The notes: generated by a model not told the origin, from the letters alone. A stretch of DNA of 64,000 nt from Bacteroidaceae bacterium (GCA_017522915.1 JAFWXX010000035.1:1-64000), one strand, 5' to 3'; shown: positions 17,281 through 26,299, counted from the stretch's first letter. Program-made: numbers and translations.

Positions 17281-18224
17281 TGAAAGATTTTTCTGACAAA
17301 ATATTTTTATGCTATGCCTGGGAAGACACAGCAGAGGTAAAACGTATTGTAACAGATTGGGAGAATGAGTTAGATGCCCAAATGGCATCACCAGACGCTT
17401 TTACCATAAAAAACAAGTTCGAAGCAGATGAAAAAACCTTAAGGCAAATAGAAGATGCCAGTATCTTCATTCTGTTTATCAGTAATGCATCGAAAAAGAC
17501 CGACTACGTTAAGGATTTCATTGTAAGAGCCCAGAATATAAACAAGAATATCCTGCCGGTAGAAATTGGAAAGAATTATTTTCCATTAGGCAATTCCATG
17601 CCGGCCGAGTTCAGTTTCAGAACAAAGCCTTACTCTTATAATGACAAGGATTCAAGAGCAAAGCTGCTGGCCCAATTAAAGGCGACGCTAGGCATTAATA
17701 TTGAGAATGGCGATGAATTCGGTTCTTTGGTTCATATTGTCACAGATATGAATGCCATCGTTCTACGTTATGGACAAAGGCTTGAGACAGCAAAAGTGAA
17801 TGAAGACAACAAAATCAGGCTTAAAAAAGGAATGCACTTGCTTGATTTTGTATCTGAAGATGATCTCGACATAAGATGTAGCATGCCATGCGAAGTAAAA
17901 GACAACGAAGGAGAACTGTTTCTGAATGTTTCACTGGCCGAGCTATACAGAAAGAAGGAAGAAGAGAGAAAAGTTGCAGAGATGAAGGCCAAGGTAAGGA
18001 TGCAACAAGCAGAAGAGCAGTACAGAAAGGAACTGTTGGAGCAACAAAGGGCTAAAGAAGAAGAAGAAGAAAGAAGGATTGCAAGAGTTCAAAAAGAACA
18101 GCAAGAAAAATCAGGAATGTCGGGCTGTGCAATATTCTTTATTATAATTTTAGGTATTGCATTGCCTTTTACACTTATCTTCACAATACCCTATCTTATC
18201 TACAAATATAGCAATAAAAAATGA
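17280..18224 (+). CDS. TIR-domain protein with C-terminal membrane anchor
   Basis: A 314-residue protein. The N-terminus begins like a TIR domain (strand KIFLCYAWED at 7-16; ASIFILFIS at 60-68; ILPVEI at 91-96). Where NAD-cleaving TIR domains usually carry Glu in a pattern like WVxxEIxxA, this protein has YVKDFIVRA with Phe80 and a neighbouring Asp79, so catalysis is doubtful. Residues about 215-275 are a charged coiled coil, and 283-308 form one or two transmembrane helices ending in a basic tail. It is the last gene of the operon and is coupled to the membrane GTPase by a one-base overlap. It is most likely the effector or an adaptor arm. Confidence 0.8.
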   Translation: MKDFSDKIFLCYAWEDTAEVKRIVTDWENELDAQMASPDAFTIKNKFEADEKTLRQIEDASIFILFISNASKKTDYVKDFIVRAQNINKNILPVEIGKNYFPLGNSMPAEFSFRTKPYSYNDKDSRAKLLAQLKATLGINIENGDEFGSLVHIVTDMNAIVLRYGQRLETAKVNEDNKIRLKKGMHLLDFVSEDDLDIRCSMPCEVKDNEGELFLNVSLAELYRKKEEERKVAEMKAKVRMQQAEEQYRKELLEQQRAKEEEEERRIARVQKEQQEKSGMSGCAIFFIIILGIALPFTLIFTIPYLIYKYSNKK

Positions 18225-18286
18225 TATGTAGTAAAATTTCTGATTAAAGAAATACATAAATACAATGCTGCAAATAATATCGCACA

Positions 18287-18294
18287 TATTTTCG
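18287..18294 (+). promoter_or_regulatory. Weak -7 element before porP-gldKLMN
   Basis: TATTTTCG has one mismatch to TAnnTTTG and lies 19 nt before the porP start. No convincing -33 element is seen. No terminator was found between the TIR gene and porP, so read-through from the upstream operon is possible. Confidence 0.3.
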
Positions 18295-18312
18295 CGTTGA
18301 TAAAAGAGCAAA

Positions 18313-19263
18313 ATGCCGATAATGAGAAAGTGGTTACTGATAATTGTACTTGCAATTGGAGCGTTCGCTGATGTACGCGCCCAATTCGATGCGCACTTCA
18401 CTCACTACTGGGAAATGCTGAGCTTCTACAACCCGGCAGCATCAGGCTCAACAAAGAAGATGAATATCTATGCAGCATACAGCAACCAGTTTACCGGTTT
18501 TGAGAACAACCCGAAGAGCATGCTGCTGAACGTTGATGCACCCATTCCATTCGTAAAAGGCGACCACAACCTTGGAATAGGCGTAATAAACGATGCTATC
18601 GGTCTTTTCACCAACCAGCACTTGTATCTCAACTATGCATACGGCTTCAAGCTGTTCAAGGGGCGTATGGTCGTTGGTGCACAACTGGGGCTTGTAAACA
18701 GCAGCTTCGACGGCAGCGACATTATTCTCGGCGGAGACAGCAATGACCCGGCATTCCCTTCGGGAAAGGTCAACGGAAACACTTTCGACGTCGGTGCCGG
18801 AATATTCTACCAGCATAAATATTTCTATGCCGGAATATCGGGTCTGCATCTCAACTCACCGCTTATTCTTCTTGGTGAAAAAAATGAGATTCAGATTGAC
18901 CCGTTCTACAATTTTACTGCCGGAGGCAATATACCGATAAAAAATACGTTAATAACAATACAGCCCTATCTGCAGGTAATGACCGACTTCGTTTCGTGGC
19001 GTACGGACATCACAGCAAAAGGAACGTACAAATATAATGACAAGCTGTTCTTCGGAGGAATAACATACAGCCCCAGCACCTCTGTAACAGTGTTCTTAGG
19101 GGCAGAGATGCTAAACATCACATTGAGTTACGGATATGAGATATTTACATCGGGTATTGGGGTAAAGAACGGAAACCATGATATCTTTTTGGGCTATAAG
19201 CTCAATTTGGACATGTTTAAGAAAGAAAGGAATAAACATAATAGTATAAGAGTATTGCAATGA
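18313..19263 (+). CDS. porP: PorP/SprF family T9SS outer-membrane protein
   Basis: A 316-residue protein with a signal peptide (cleavage near VRAQ) and a beta-barrel-like mature sequence. The opening QFDAHFTHYWEMLSFYNPAA is typical of the PorP/SprF family. In T9SS this protein connects surface-exposed partners to the periplasmic GldK-GldN ring through PorE-type proteins. It is the first gene of the gld operon and overlaps gldK by 4 bases. An alternative start at 18322 (MRKWLL) would shorten the signal peptide by three residues. Bases 18961-19052 are duplicated far upstream at 1558-1649. Confidence 0.9.
   Translation: MPIMRKWLLIIVLAIGAFADVRAQFDAHFTHYWEMLSFYNPAASGSTKKMNIYAAYSNQFTGFENNPKSMLLNVDAPIPFVKGDHNLGIGVINDAIGLFTNQHLYLNYAYGFKLFKGRMVVGAQLGLVNSSFDGSDIILGGDSNDPAFPSGKVNGNTFDVGAGIFYQHKYFYAGISGLHLNSPLILLGEKNEIQIDPFYNFTAGGNIPIKNTLITIQPYLQVMTDFVSWRTDITAKGTYKYNDKLFFGGITYSPSTSVTVFLGAEMLNITLSYGYEIFTSGIGVKNGNHDIFLGYKLNLDMFKKERNKHNSIRVLQ
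18961..19052 (+). repeat. Direct repeat, right copy (inside porP)
   Basis: This segment of the intact porP/sprF gene is the partner of 1558-1649, with five mismatches in 92 bases. Confidence 0.85.
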
Positions 19264-20744
19264 TGAAGAAAATATTTTTTCTATCGATGATTGTACTGTC
19301 ATTGACTACAGTGTCTTGCTCAAGCATTCGCGGAACATTAGGGAATGTTAAGGATAAAATCGGCAGCATGCTTGGCGTAGGCAGCAAGATGGCCAAGACA
19401 ACCGGCGGAGAGGTCACCGGAATAAGCGGCACACCGGTAAACGAGCCGACTCCCTATGGAATGACACTCGTGCAGAGAGGCTCCATAAGGGTTGGAGACG
19501 AGAAGAACGACTCGCTGTGGGGAACAGGAGCTCCATCGCGTGACATCTCTGTAGAGGCATTCTGGATGGATGAGACAGAGGTTTCAAACGCGAAGTACAG
19601 ACAGTTCGTATTCTGGGTAAGAGACTCCATTATCCGCGAACGCCTTGCCGACCCTGCATACGGCGGTGACGAAACATACAAGATTACAGAGGACGAGTAT
19701 GGCGAACCGATAACACCATACCTTAACTGGAAGAAGCCCATCCCCTGGAAAAAACCGAGCGAGGATGAACAGCGTGCTATCGAGAGCGTTTACATCACAA
19801 ATCCTATTACCGGAGAAAAGATGCTCGATGCATCACAGATGAACTACCGTTACGAAATATACGACCATACACAGGCAGCTCTGCGCAAGAACCGTCTGAA
19901 CCCGGAAGAACGTAACAGAAACACAGATATTCCTGTTGACTATGATGCAGTAGTGACAATCTCAAAGGACACTGCATACGTTGACGACGAAGGCGGCATT
20001 GTAAGAGAGACTATCAACCGTCCTCTTTCCGGGCCTTACGACTTCCTCAACACATATATCGTAAACGTTTATCCCGACACGACATGTTGGGTTAATGATT
20101 TCCCCAATGCAAACAACGAGACATACATGCAACTCTACTTCAGCCACCCGAACTACGACAACTACCCTGTTGTAGGAGTAACATGGGAACAGGCAAACGC
20201 GTTCTGCGCATGGCGTACCGATTATCTGCTTGCAGGCATGGGTCCTCAGGCCAAATGGATACAGCGTTACCGCTTGCCGTCCGAAGCTGAGTGGGAGTTT
20301 GCTGCACGCGGCAAGGATGGCAACCGTTTCCCGTGGGAGCAGAGCGATACCAAAAGCGAGGCCGGCTGCTACTATGCGAACTACAAACCGGACGAAGGTA
20401 ACTACACCAAGGACGGTAGCCTTATAACATCGCGTTGCGGAATATTCTCAGCCAATACAAACGGTCTCTACGACATGGCCGGAAACGTGGCAGAATGGAC
20501 CTCTACAGTCTATACCGAGGCCGGAGTGCTGCAAATGAGCGACATGAACCCCGATCTTCAGTACCGTGCCGCAAAGGAAGACCCTTACAGCCTTAAGAAG
20601 AAAACCACACGTGGCGGTTCATGGAAAGACCCCGCAAAGTATATACAGGGTGCAACACGTTCATACGAATACCAGAATGAGGCACGTTCATATATAGGTT
20701 TCCGTTGCGTACGTACATACACAGGAACCGACCGCAGGAAATAA
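19260..20744 (+). CDS. gldK: T9SS ring lipoprotein GldK/PorK
   Basis: A 494-residue lipoprotein (lipobox TTVSC, Cys20) with an FGE/SUMF1-like domain: the segments VEAFWMDETEVSNAKYRQF, YRLPSEAEWEFAARG and GLYDMAGNVAEW are characteristic. With GldN it forms the large periplasmic ring beneath the outer membrane in T9SS. Gene order and length match the family. The start overlaps the porP stop; a second ATG three bases later (19263) is equally possible. Confidence 0.95.
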   Translation: MMKKIFFLSMIVLSLTTVSCSSIRGTLGNVKDKIGSMLGVGSKMAKTTGGEVTGISGTPVNEPTPYGMTLVQRGSIRVGDEKNDSLWGTGAPSRDISVEAFWMDETEVSNAKYRQFVFWVRDSIIRERLADPAYGGDETYKITEDEYGEPITPYLNWKKPIPWKKPSEDEQRAIESVYITNPITGEKMLDASQMNYRYEIYDHTQAALRKNRLNPEERNRNTDIPVDYDAVVTISKDTAYVDDEGGIVRETINRPLSGPYDFLNTYIVNVYPDTTCWVNDFPNANNETYMQLYFSHPNYDNYPVVGVTWEQANAFCAWRTDYLLAGMGPQAKWIQRYRLPSEAEWEFAARGKDGNRFPWEQSDTKSEAGCYYANYKPDEGNYTKDGSLITSRCGIFSANTNGLYDMAGNVAEWTSTVYTEAGVLQMSDMNPDLQYRAAKEDPYSLKKKTTRGGSWKDPAKYIQGATRSYEYQNEARSYIGFRCVRTYTGTDRRK

Positions 20745-20780
20745 CAGGAACAATAACGAAAAGAAAAAATCAAAAAAGAT

Positions 20781-21545
20781 ATGAAAAAGGCTAAAGGCAT
20801 ATTAAGAGCCATTCAGGCATTCATGGACTCACCAAGAGGCAAGACTTTGCTGAACTATTTTTACAGTTGGGGTGCTGCAATTGTCATTCTGGGTACTCTG
20901 TTCAAGCTTACACACCTTGCCGGTGCCAACCTGATGCTTTTCATTGGTATGGGTACTGAGGTTATCGTGTTCTTCTTCTCGGCATTCGAGCGTGCCTATG
21001 ACGTAATCGAGGATGAGAAGAAAGAGGAGGCCGCAGAAGAAGCTATGATGAACGGTACAGCTGTTGCCGGACAACCGATAATAATAGGCGGAGCTGTAAT
21101 GGCCGGAACAACATCGGAAAGTACAGCACAAGCACAATCTGTCACAGGCAATGTTTCAGGCGGTGTTGGCGGAGGTACAGTAATACTCGGCGGCGGAACT
21201 GTCGGAGGACAGACAATGAACCCTGAAACAGCCGAAAAGATGGGAAATGTTACAGAGGAATATGTTGAGCAGGTACGCGCATTAAACAAGGCTATCCAGC
21301 GTATATCACAGCAGAGCGAGGCTCTTGGACACAACCTTGAAGAGATGGATATACTGAGCCGCAACCTCACAGGCATGAATGCAGTCTATGAGATTCAGTT
21401 GCGCAATGCCAGCGGACATCTTGATGCTGTGAGCCAGGTCAACGAACAGACCAAGAAGATGGCACAGCAGATTGAGGAACTCAACAACATCTACGCACGC
21501 ATGATTGAGGCTATGACCACAACCATGAGCCGCCCACAAATCTAA
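20781..21545 (+). CDS. gldL: T9SS inner-membrane motor subunit GldL/PorL
   Basis: A 254-residue protein with two N-terminal transmembrane helices (about 28-46 and 50-70). A glutamate in the second helix (Glu60) matches the conserved charged residue that carries proton-driven rotation in GldL. A Gly-rich low-complexity linker (residues about 95-145) leads to a C-terminal coiled-coil cytoplasmic domain. With GldM it forms the rotary motor that powers T9SS and, in gliding species, motility. It is 36 nt after gldK and 12 nt before gldM. Confidence 0.95.
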   Translation: MKKAKGILRAIQAFMDSPRGKTLLNYFYSWGAAIVILGTLFKLTHLAGANLMLFIGMGTEVIVFFFSAFERAYDVIEDEKKEEAAEEAMMNGTAVAGQPIIIGGAVMAGTTSESTAQAQSVTGNVSGGVGGGTVILGGGTVGGQTMNPETAEKMGNVTEEYVEQVRALNKAIQRISQQSEALGHNLEEMDILSRNLTGMNAVYEIQLRNASGHLDAVSQVNEQTKKMAQQIEELNNIYARMIEAMTTTMSRPQI

Positions 21546-21557
21546 CAACATTCAACG

Positions 21558-23135
21558 ATGAAAATTAAGAAACAGAGAGTCTCACCACGTCAGAAGATGA
21601 TTAACCTGATGTACGTTCTTCTGATGGCGATGCTTGCACTGAATGTCTCTTCGGACGTTCTGAACGGCTTTACGCTCGTTGACGAGAGCCTGTCAAAGAG
21701 TTCAAGCAATGCAAGCAAACAGAACGAGACACTATACAAGACATTTGCTGACAACATGCTGCAGAACCCCGAAAAGGTAAGGGAGTGGTACAACCGTGCA
21801 AGCGAAGTCAAGGAGATGTCCGACTCTATGTGCAACCTTGCAGAAAGGCTCAAGGAGCGTATCATAAAGAAAGCTGATGGAAGTGATGCCGACCTTAACG
21901 ACCTGAAGAACCGCGAAGACCTTGAAGCAGCAACATTCGTTATGCTTGCACCAGGCAGCGGCGAAGGACAGGCTTTGTATGATGCTATAACCGAATACAG
22001 GGAGAAGATGCTTGCCATGGTTGATGACCAGGCAGAAAAAGAGATGATTGCAGCAAGTCTCAGTACAGATGTTCCCAGAAGAGACATATCGCTTTTGAAG
22101 AACTGGCAGGAGTACCATTTCGAGAATATGCCGGCGATTGCAGCTGTCACATTGCTCACAAAGATACAGAACGACGTACGCTATGTAGAGGGCGAGGTTC
22201 TTCACGTATTGTCAAAGAACATAGACATGGGCGACCTGCGTGTGAACCAGATACGCGCATTGGTGATTCCTACTTCTAAGAATGTCGTACGTGGCGGCGA
22301 CTTCACTGCAGAGATTATCCTTGCAGCAGTTGACTCGACACAACGTCCTCAGATATTCATCGAGGACAAGTTGCTTGAAAGTGAGAACGGCGAATATGCG
22401 ATAAGATGTACCCGTAGCGGAGACTATAATCTGAACGGATACATGCTTGTGAATGACGGAGCAGGCGAGCAGACACGATATGACTTCTCCCAGAGTTACA
22501 CAGTTGTTGAACCGACAGCAACCGTTAGCGCATCGCTCATGAACGTACTGTATGCAGGTTTTGAGAACCCTATCAGCATCTCAGTTCCCGGTGTAGCCGC
22601 TAACAGGATATCGGCAACCATTGCGCAGGGTAGCGGTACAATAAAGAGTGACGGCAAAGGCGGATATATAGTTGTTCCACGCAAGATTGGAGAAGAGATA
22701 AAGATTGGAGTCACTGCACGCAATGAGGAAGGCAGAAGCCAGAGCATGGGAGAATACTCATTCCGTGTACGCCAGCTTCCCGACCCGATGCCATTGCTTG
22801 AATACAAGGACAAGGATGGCAACACACAGCGTTACCGTGGCGGCAAGCCTTTCAGCAAACAGGCACTAATGAGTACAAACGGTATTGTGGCAGCAATTGA
22901 CGACGGATTGCTTAACATTGGATTCAAGGTACTCTCGTTCGAGACAGTATTCTATGACAACATGGGCAATGCAGTACCGCTCATCTCACAGGGAGCAGCC
23001 TTCTCACCAAGACAGAAAGAGATGTTCCGCAATCTGGGCCGCGGCAAGAGATTCTACATATCTCATGTAAGAGCTATTGGACCTGACAATGTAGAACGCC
23101 TGTTGCCTACTACACTTGAAGTTATAATAAACTAA
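21558..23135 (+). CDS. gldM: T9SS motor shaft subunit GldM/PorM
   Basis: A 525-residue protein with a single N-terminal transmembrane helix (MINLMYVLLMAMLALNVS region, 14-31) followed by a long periplasmic part, the usual arrangement of GldM with four stacked periplasmic domains. The dimer threads through the GldL pentamer and contacts the GldK/GldN ring, transmitting energy to the outer membrane. Length is normal for the family. It follows gldL by 12 nt and precedes gldN by 22 nt. Confidence 0.95.
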   Translation: MKIKKQRVSPRQKMINLMYVLLMAMLALNVSSDVLNGFTLVDESLSKSSSNASKQNETLYKTFADNMLQNPEKVREWYNRASEVKEMSDSMCNLAERLKERIIKKADGSDADLNDLKNREDLEAATFVMLAPGSGEGQALYDAITEYREKMLAMVDDQAEKEMIAASLSTDVPRRDISLLKNWQEYHFENMPAIAAVTLLTKIQNDVRYVEGEVLHVLSKNIDMGDLRVNQIRALVIPTSKNVVRGGDFTAEIILAAVDSTQRPQIFIEDKLLESENGEYAIRCTRSGDYNLNGYMLVNDGAGEQTRYDFSQSYTVVEPTATVSASLMNVLYAGFENPISISVPGVAANRISATIAQGSGTIKSDGKGGYIVVPRKIGEEIKIGVTARNEEGRSQSMGEYSFRVRQLPDPMPLLEYKDKDGNTQRYRGGKPFSKQALMSTNGIVAAIDDGLLNIGFKVLSFETVFYDNMGNAVPLISQGAAFSPRQKEMFRNLGRGKRFYISHVRAIGPDNVERLLPTTLEVIIN

Positions 23136-23157
23136 ACAGATAAATATAGATACAATT

Positions 23158-24294
23158 ATGCAATACATCGGCAAATTATTCTTAATCGTAGCATTGTTGT
23201 TTGTGGCAGAAAGTGCTGTGTCACAACCGCCCGCACGCAAAAGGGAGCAAGCGAAAAGAGAGAAGAAAGCAGCTTCCGGCTTCGCAAACGTACAGCTGAC
23301 AGAAAGAGCGAAAAGCCAATTCCCTACAACCTTGATTCCACAGGAGGTTGACTGGAAACGTGACGTATATCGTTCTCTCGACCTCGAAAAGGAGAGCAAC
23401 GCTTCGCTGTACTACCCTATCGAGCCATTGGCAGGAAGAATGAACCTGTTCACATACCTCTTCCACCATATAATAAACGGCAACATCACTGCATATTCAT
23501 ATAACCTTGACGGATATGAACAGTTCACCGATGACAACATTGTAAAGCCGATGGATATCCTTGAGAACTACAGAATATATTTCGAGGAGAAGAATGGAGA
23601 GATTATAGTAGGCAAAAGCGATGTACCAAGTGCAGAGGTTCTGAGCTATTACATTAAGGAGAGCCACTTCTACGACCAGAGGACCGGCACATACAGCAAA
23701 CGTGTGACAGCGATATGCCCGGTATTGCACCGTTCGGGAGAATTCTCGTACGAGGTTACAAAATATCCTATGTTCTGGCTGAACTACAACGACATAGAGC
23801 AGTTGCTGAAACAGCATACGGTAATGACAAGCAGCCTCAACAACGTAACCTCAATGACATTTGACGATTACTTCAAGAAGGGATGCTACAGCGGTGACAT
23901 ATACAAGACAACCAATACACGCAACCTTGCATTGGCACAATACTGCAAGGACTCTATCGAGGTAAAGAAAGAGCAGAAGAAGATAGAGAAGCAGCTCGGT
24001 GACTTCCACACAAACCTATGGAATACAAAAACTATTGCCGAGATTCAGCAGGATTCTATAGATGCTGCAGCAAAGGCTTTGAAAGACAGCATCGAAGGCG
24101 TAGAACCGGAAAAGGTAGAGAAGAAAGGAACCAGTATCTGGAAGAGAGTTGTCGGCAAGTTCCGCAAGGATAGCGGCACAAAAACCGAAAAGAAGAGCAA
24201 GGAGAAGAAAGTAGGCAAAAAGGAGAAGAAAAGCAAGTCTTCGGGCAGTTCATCGGGTGCAGCACGCATATCTGTCAGACGTACAAGAAGATAA
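23158..24294 (+). CDS. gldN: T9SS ring protein GldN/PorN
   Basis: A 378-residue protein with a signal peptide (cleavage near AVSQ). The conserved body (about residues 50-260) contains the DWKRDVYRSLDLEK and DNIVKPMDILENYRIYFEE segments of the GldN family. It joins GldK in the periplasmic ring. The C-terminal 60 residues are unusually Lys/Ser-rich and basic, ending SVRRTRR, and are probably disordered. It is the last gene of the operon, with a hairpin terminator 75 nt downstream. Confidence 0.93.
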   Translation: MQYIGKLFLIVALLFVAESAVSQPPARKREQAKREKKAASGFANVQLTERAKSQFPTTLIPQEVDWKRDVYRSLDLEKESNASLYYPIEPLAGRMNLFTYLFHHIINGNITAYSYNLDGYEQFTDDNIVKPMDILENYRIYFEEKNGEIIVGKSDVPSAEVLSYYIKESHFYDQRTGTYSKRVTAICPVLHRSGEFSYEVTKYPMFWLNYNDIEQLLKQHTVMTSSLNNVTSMTFDDYFKKGCYSGDIYKTTNTRNLALAQYCKDSIEVKKEQKKIEKQLGDFHTNLWNTKTIAEIQQDSIDAAAKALKDSIEGVEPEKVEKKGTSIWKRVVGKFRKDSGTKTEKKSKEKKVGKKEKKSKSSGSSSGAARISVRRTRR

Positions 24295-24368
24295 TTTGCA
24301 GAACATTTTATCAATAATTTTGTTATTTAATTAATTTTATTGTTTTTTTGTAGCAAATTAGATAACAG

Positions 24369-24406
24369 AACAGCATTGCTTTAATCTAATTTTCAGCAAT
24401 GCTGTT
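24369..24406 (+). terminator. Terminator of the gld operon
   Basis: A 12-bp inverted repeat (24369-24380 with 24395-24406) is followed by TTTA. An ATG at 24399 lies inside this hairpin, which argues that the next gene starts at 24435 instead. Confidence 0.8.
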
Positions 24407-24434
24407 TTTATTAGTAACCGTAAAATTGAATGAC

Positions 24435-25055
24435 ATGAAAAAATTATTTACCCTTATTCTGGCTATATGCCTATTTTCATCTGCACCTGTTGCAGCACAG
24501 CTCAATTGGGGTATCAAGGCCGGTATGAACCTGGCAGAGAAACCTTCAAAACTCAGCGATCTTGACGCAAAGGGAAAGACAGGATGGTTCTTCGGACCTA
24601 CAGCAAAGGTTATGCTCCCTATTGTAGGATTGGGAATTGAAGCAAATCTTCTCTATTCACAGAGCAAGACAGAAATTGCAGGAGAGGGCTTTACAAGAAA
24701 AAGCATAGAACTCCCTATCTATCTCCGTTATGAGTTCTCTTTGCCGGTTATAAACAAGTTTCTTGAGCCGTTCGTAGCAGTCGGCCCGCAATGGGGTTGG
24801 AATTTGGGTGACAAGGATCTTGACTGGGACCTTGGAACTATTAAAACAGAATATAAGCTCAAGAACAGCAACCTGAGCCTGAATCTTGGTCTTGGTGCAA
24901 TAATCGTTGACCATATCCAGTTCCACATCAACTACAACATTGCACTTGGCAAGACAAGCGAATACAGTGCTGTAGATAAAGCAGCCGGACAGGTTCTTGA
25001 TGTTATAAAATCCAGAACAAACACCTGGCAGGTTTCTGTTGCCTACATCTTCTAA
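24435..25055 (+). CDS. Outer-membrane beta-barrel protein (porin family)
   Basis: A 206-residue protein with a signal peptide (MKKLFTLILAICLF..., cleavage near VAAQ). The mature part has alternating strands (WGIKAGMNLA, GLGIEANLLYSQS, IELPIYLRYEFSL) and ends in AYIF, a typical aromatic barrel C-terminus, consistent with an eight- to ten-stranded barrel of the OMP_b-brl type. The function is unknown. The upstream ATG at 24399 is rejected because it lies inside the terminator. Its position next to the T9SS operon could be coincidental, since a terminator separates them. Confidence 0.85.
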   Translation: MKKLFTLILAICLFSSAPVAAQLNWGIKAGMNLAEKPSKLSDLDAKGKTGWFFGPTAKVMLPIVGLGIEANLLYSQSKTEIAGEGFTRKSIELPIYLRYEFSLPVINKFLEPFVAVGPQWGWNLGDKDLDWDLGTIKTEYKLKNSNLSLNLGLGAIIVDHIQFHINYNIALGKTSEYSAVDKAAGQVLDVIKSRTNTWQVSVAYIF

Positions 25056-25077
25056 GAAACAGGAAATACACAATCTT

Positions 25078-25110
25078 ACCGATGGGGACAGATGTCTCCG
25101 TCGGTTTTAT
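25078..25110 (+). terminator. Terminator after the barrel protein gene
   Basis: A 12-bp hairpin (25078-25089 with 25094-25105, two G-T pairs, AGAT loop) is followed by TTTAT. Confidence 0.75.
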
Positions 25111-25120
25111 TTGAACAGAC

Positions 25121-26299
25121 ATGAAAAACGGACTCTACAACATGATGGAACAGGCCGGTATCGGCTGCAACATATACATATATTGGCTTGTTGTCATAGC
25201 ATGCACAATATTCCTTTTCTATCTGAGCGCATTGATTTGCCGCAGGATTGTTACACCGATAATAAGGGTGCTGACAAGAAAGACAAAGAAAAATTGGGAT
25301 GACATTATACTTAACGACAAGGCAATAAGCAGTGTATGCAACCTTGTTCCTGCCGTAGTCCTGATAGTTCTGTTACCCTTGCTTGCAGAACCCGGCACCA
25401 CAATATACATTATAGCAGCAAGGCTATGCTGGGTATATGTAACGGCACTTGTCGTGAGACTGGCATGTGTAGTACTCTCATCACTCTATATCATAACGAA
25501 CAGTTCAGAAAGAACAAAGAACCACACTCTTCAAGGAGTATTCCAGATGCTGAAGATTGTGGCAATATGCATTGGAGCAATAATAATTGTCGCCATACTC
25601 ATCGACAAGGACCCCAGCAACCTTCTCACTGGATTAGGAGCATCGGCAGCAGTGCTTATGCTCGTCTTCAAGGACAGTATAATGGGACTGGTTGCAGGAG
25701 TACAGCTATCGGCAAATGACATGCTGCGCCCAGGCGACTGGATACAGATGCCAAAGTATGGTGCCGACGGAACAGTCATAGACGTAACCCTCACTACCGT
25801 AAAGGTTCAGAACTGGGACAATACCATTACAACCATTCCCCCGTATGCTCTTGTCAGCGATTCTTTCCAAAACTGGCGCGGAATGACCGACAGTGGCGGC
25901 AGACGTATAAAGCGTTCTATCTGCATCGACATGAACAGTATCTGTTTCTGCGACAAGAAGATGTTGGATGATTTCAAGGAAAAAGGATTCATCGCCGAAG
26001 AGGAAAGAAAGGAGGTTGCCAATCTTACATTATTCCGTGAATGGCTTGACAGATGGCTTGCCGAACATCCTCTTGTAAACAAGAAGATGACTCTTATGGT
26101 ACGCCAGTTGCAGCCTACACCGCAAGGATTGCCGCTTGAACTATACTTTTTCTATGACGGTGTTCAATGGATACCATACGAAAACCTTCAGTCGGAAGTC
26201 TTCGAGTACATACTTGCCAAGCTCCCGGAATTCGGGCTAAAGGTATTCCAAAGCCCTACCGGCAACGACTTTCAATATCTAAGGAATATAAAATCATAA
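25121..26299 (+). CDS. YbdG-type MscS mechanosensitive channel
   Basis: A 392-residue protein with about five transmembrane helices in the first 170 residues, then the MscS pore and beta domain. The pore-lining helix is GASAAVLMLVFKDSIMGLVA and the beta-domain signature is LRPGDWIQMP followed by GTVIDVTLTTVKVQNWDN. The insert before the C-terminal domain resembles E. coli YbdG, a channel responding to mild osmotic shock. It acts in the inner membrane as an emergency release valve. The start at 25121 is 11 nt after the preceding terminator; an internal Met8 is an alternative. Confidence 0.9.
   Translation: MKNGLYNMMEQAGIGCNIYIYWLVVIACTIFLFYLSALICRRIVTPIIRVLTRKTKKNWDDIILNDKAISSVCNLVPAVVLIVLLPLLAEPGTTIYIIAARLCWVYVTALVVRLACVVLSSLYIITNSSERTKNHTLQGVFQMLKIVAICIGAIIIVAILIDKDPSNLLTGLGASAAVLMLVFKDSIMGLVAGVQLSANDMLRPGDWIQMPKYGADGTVIDVTLTTVKVQNWDNTITTIPPYALVSDSFQNWRGMTDSGGRRIKRSICIDMNSICFCDKKMLDDFKEKGFIAEEERKEVANLTLFREWLDRWLAEHPLVNKKMTLMVRQLQPTPQGLPLELYFFYDGVQWIPYENLQSEVFEYILAKLPEFGLKVFQSPTGNDFQYLRNIKS

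Noticed and set aside
24399-24434. Upstream start of the barrel-protein gene
   Set aside because: The ATG lies inside a terminator hairpin and spoils the signal peptide; 24435 is preferred.
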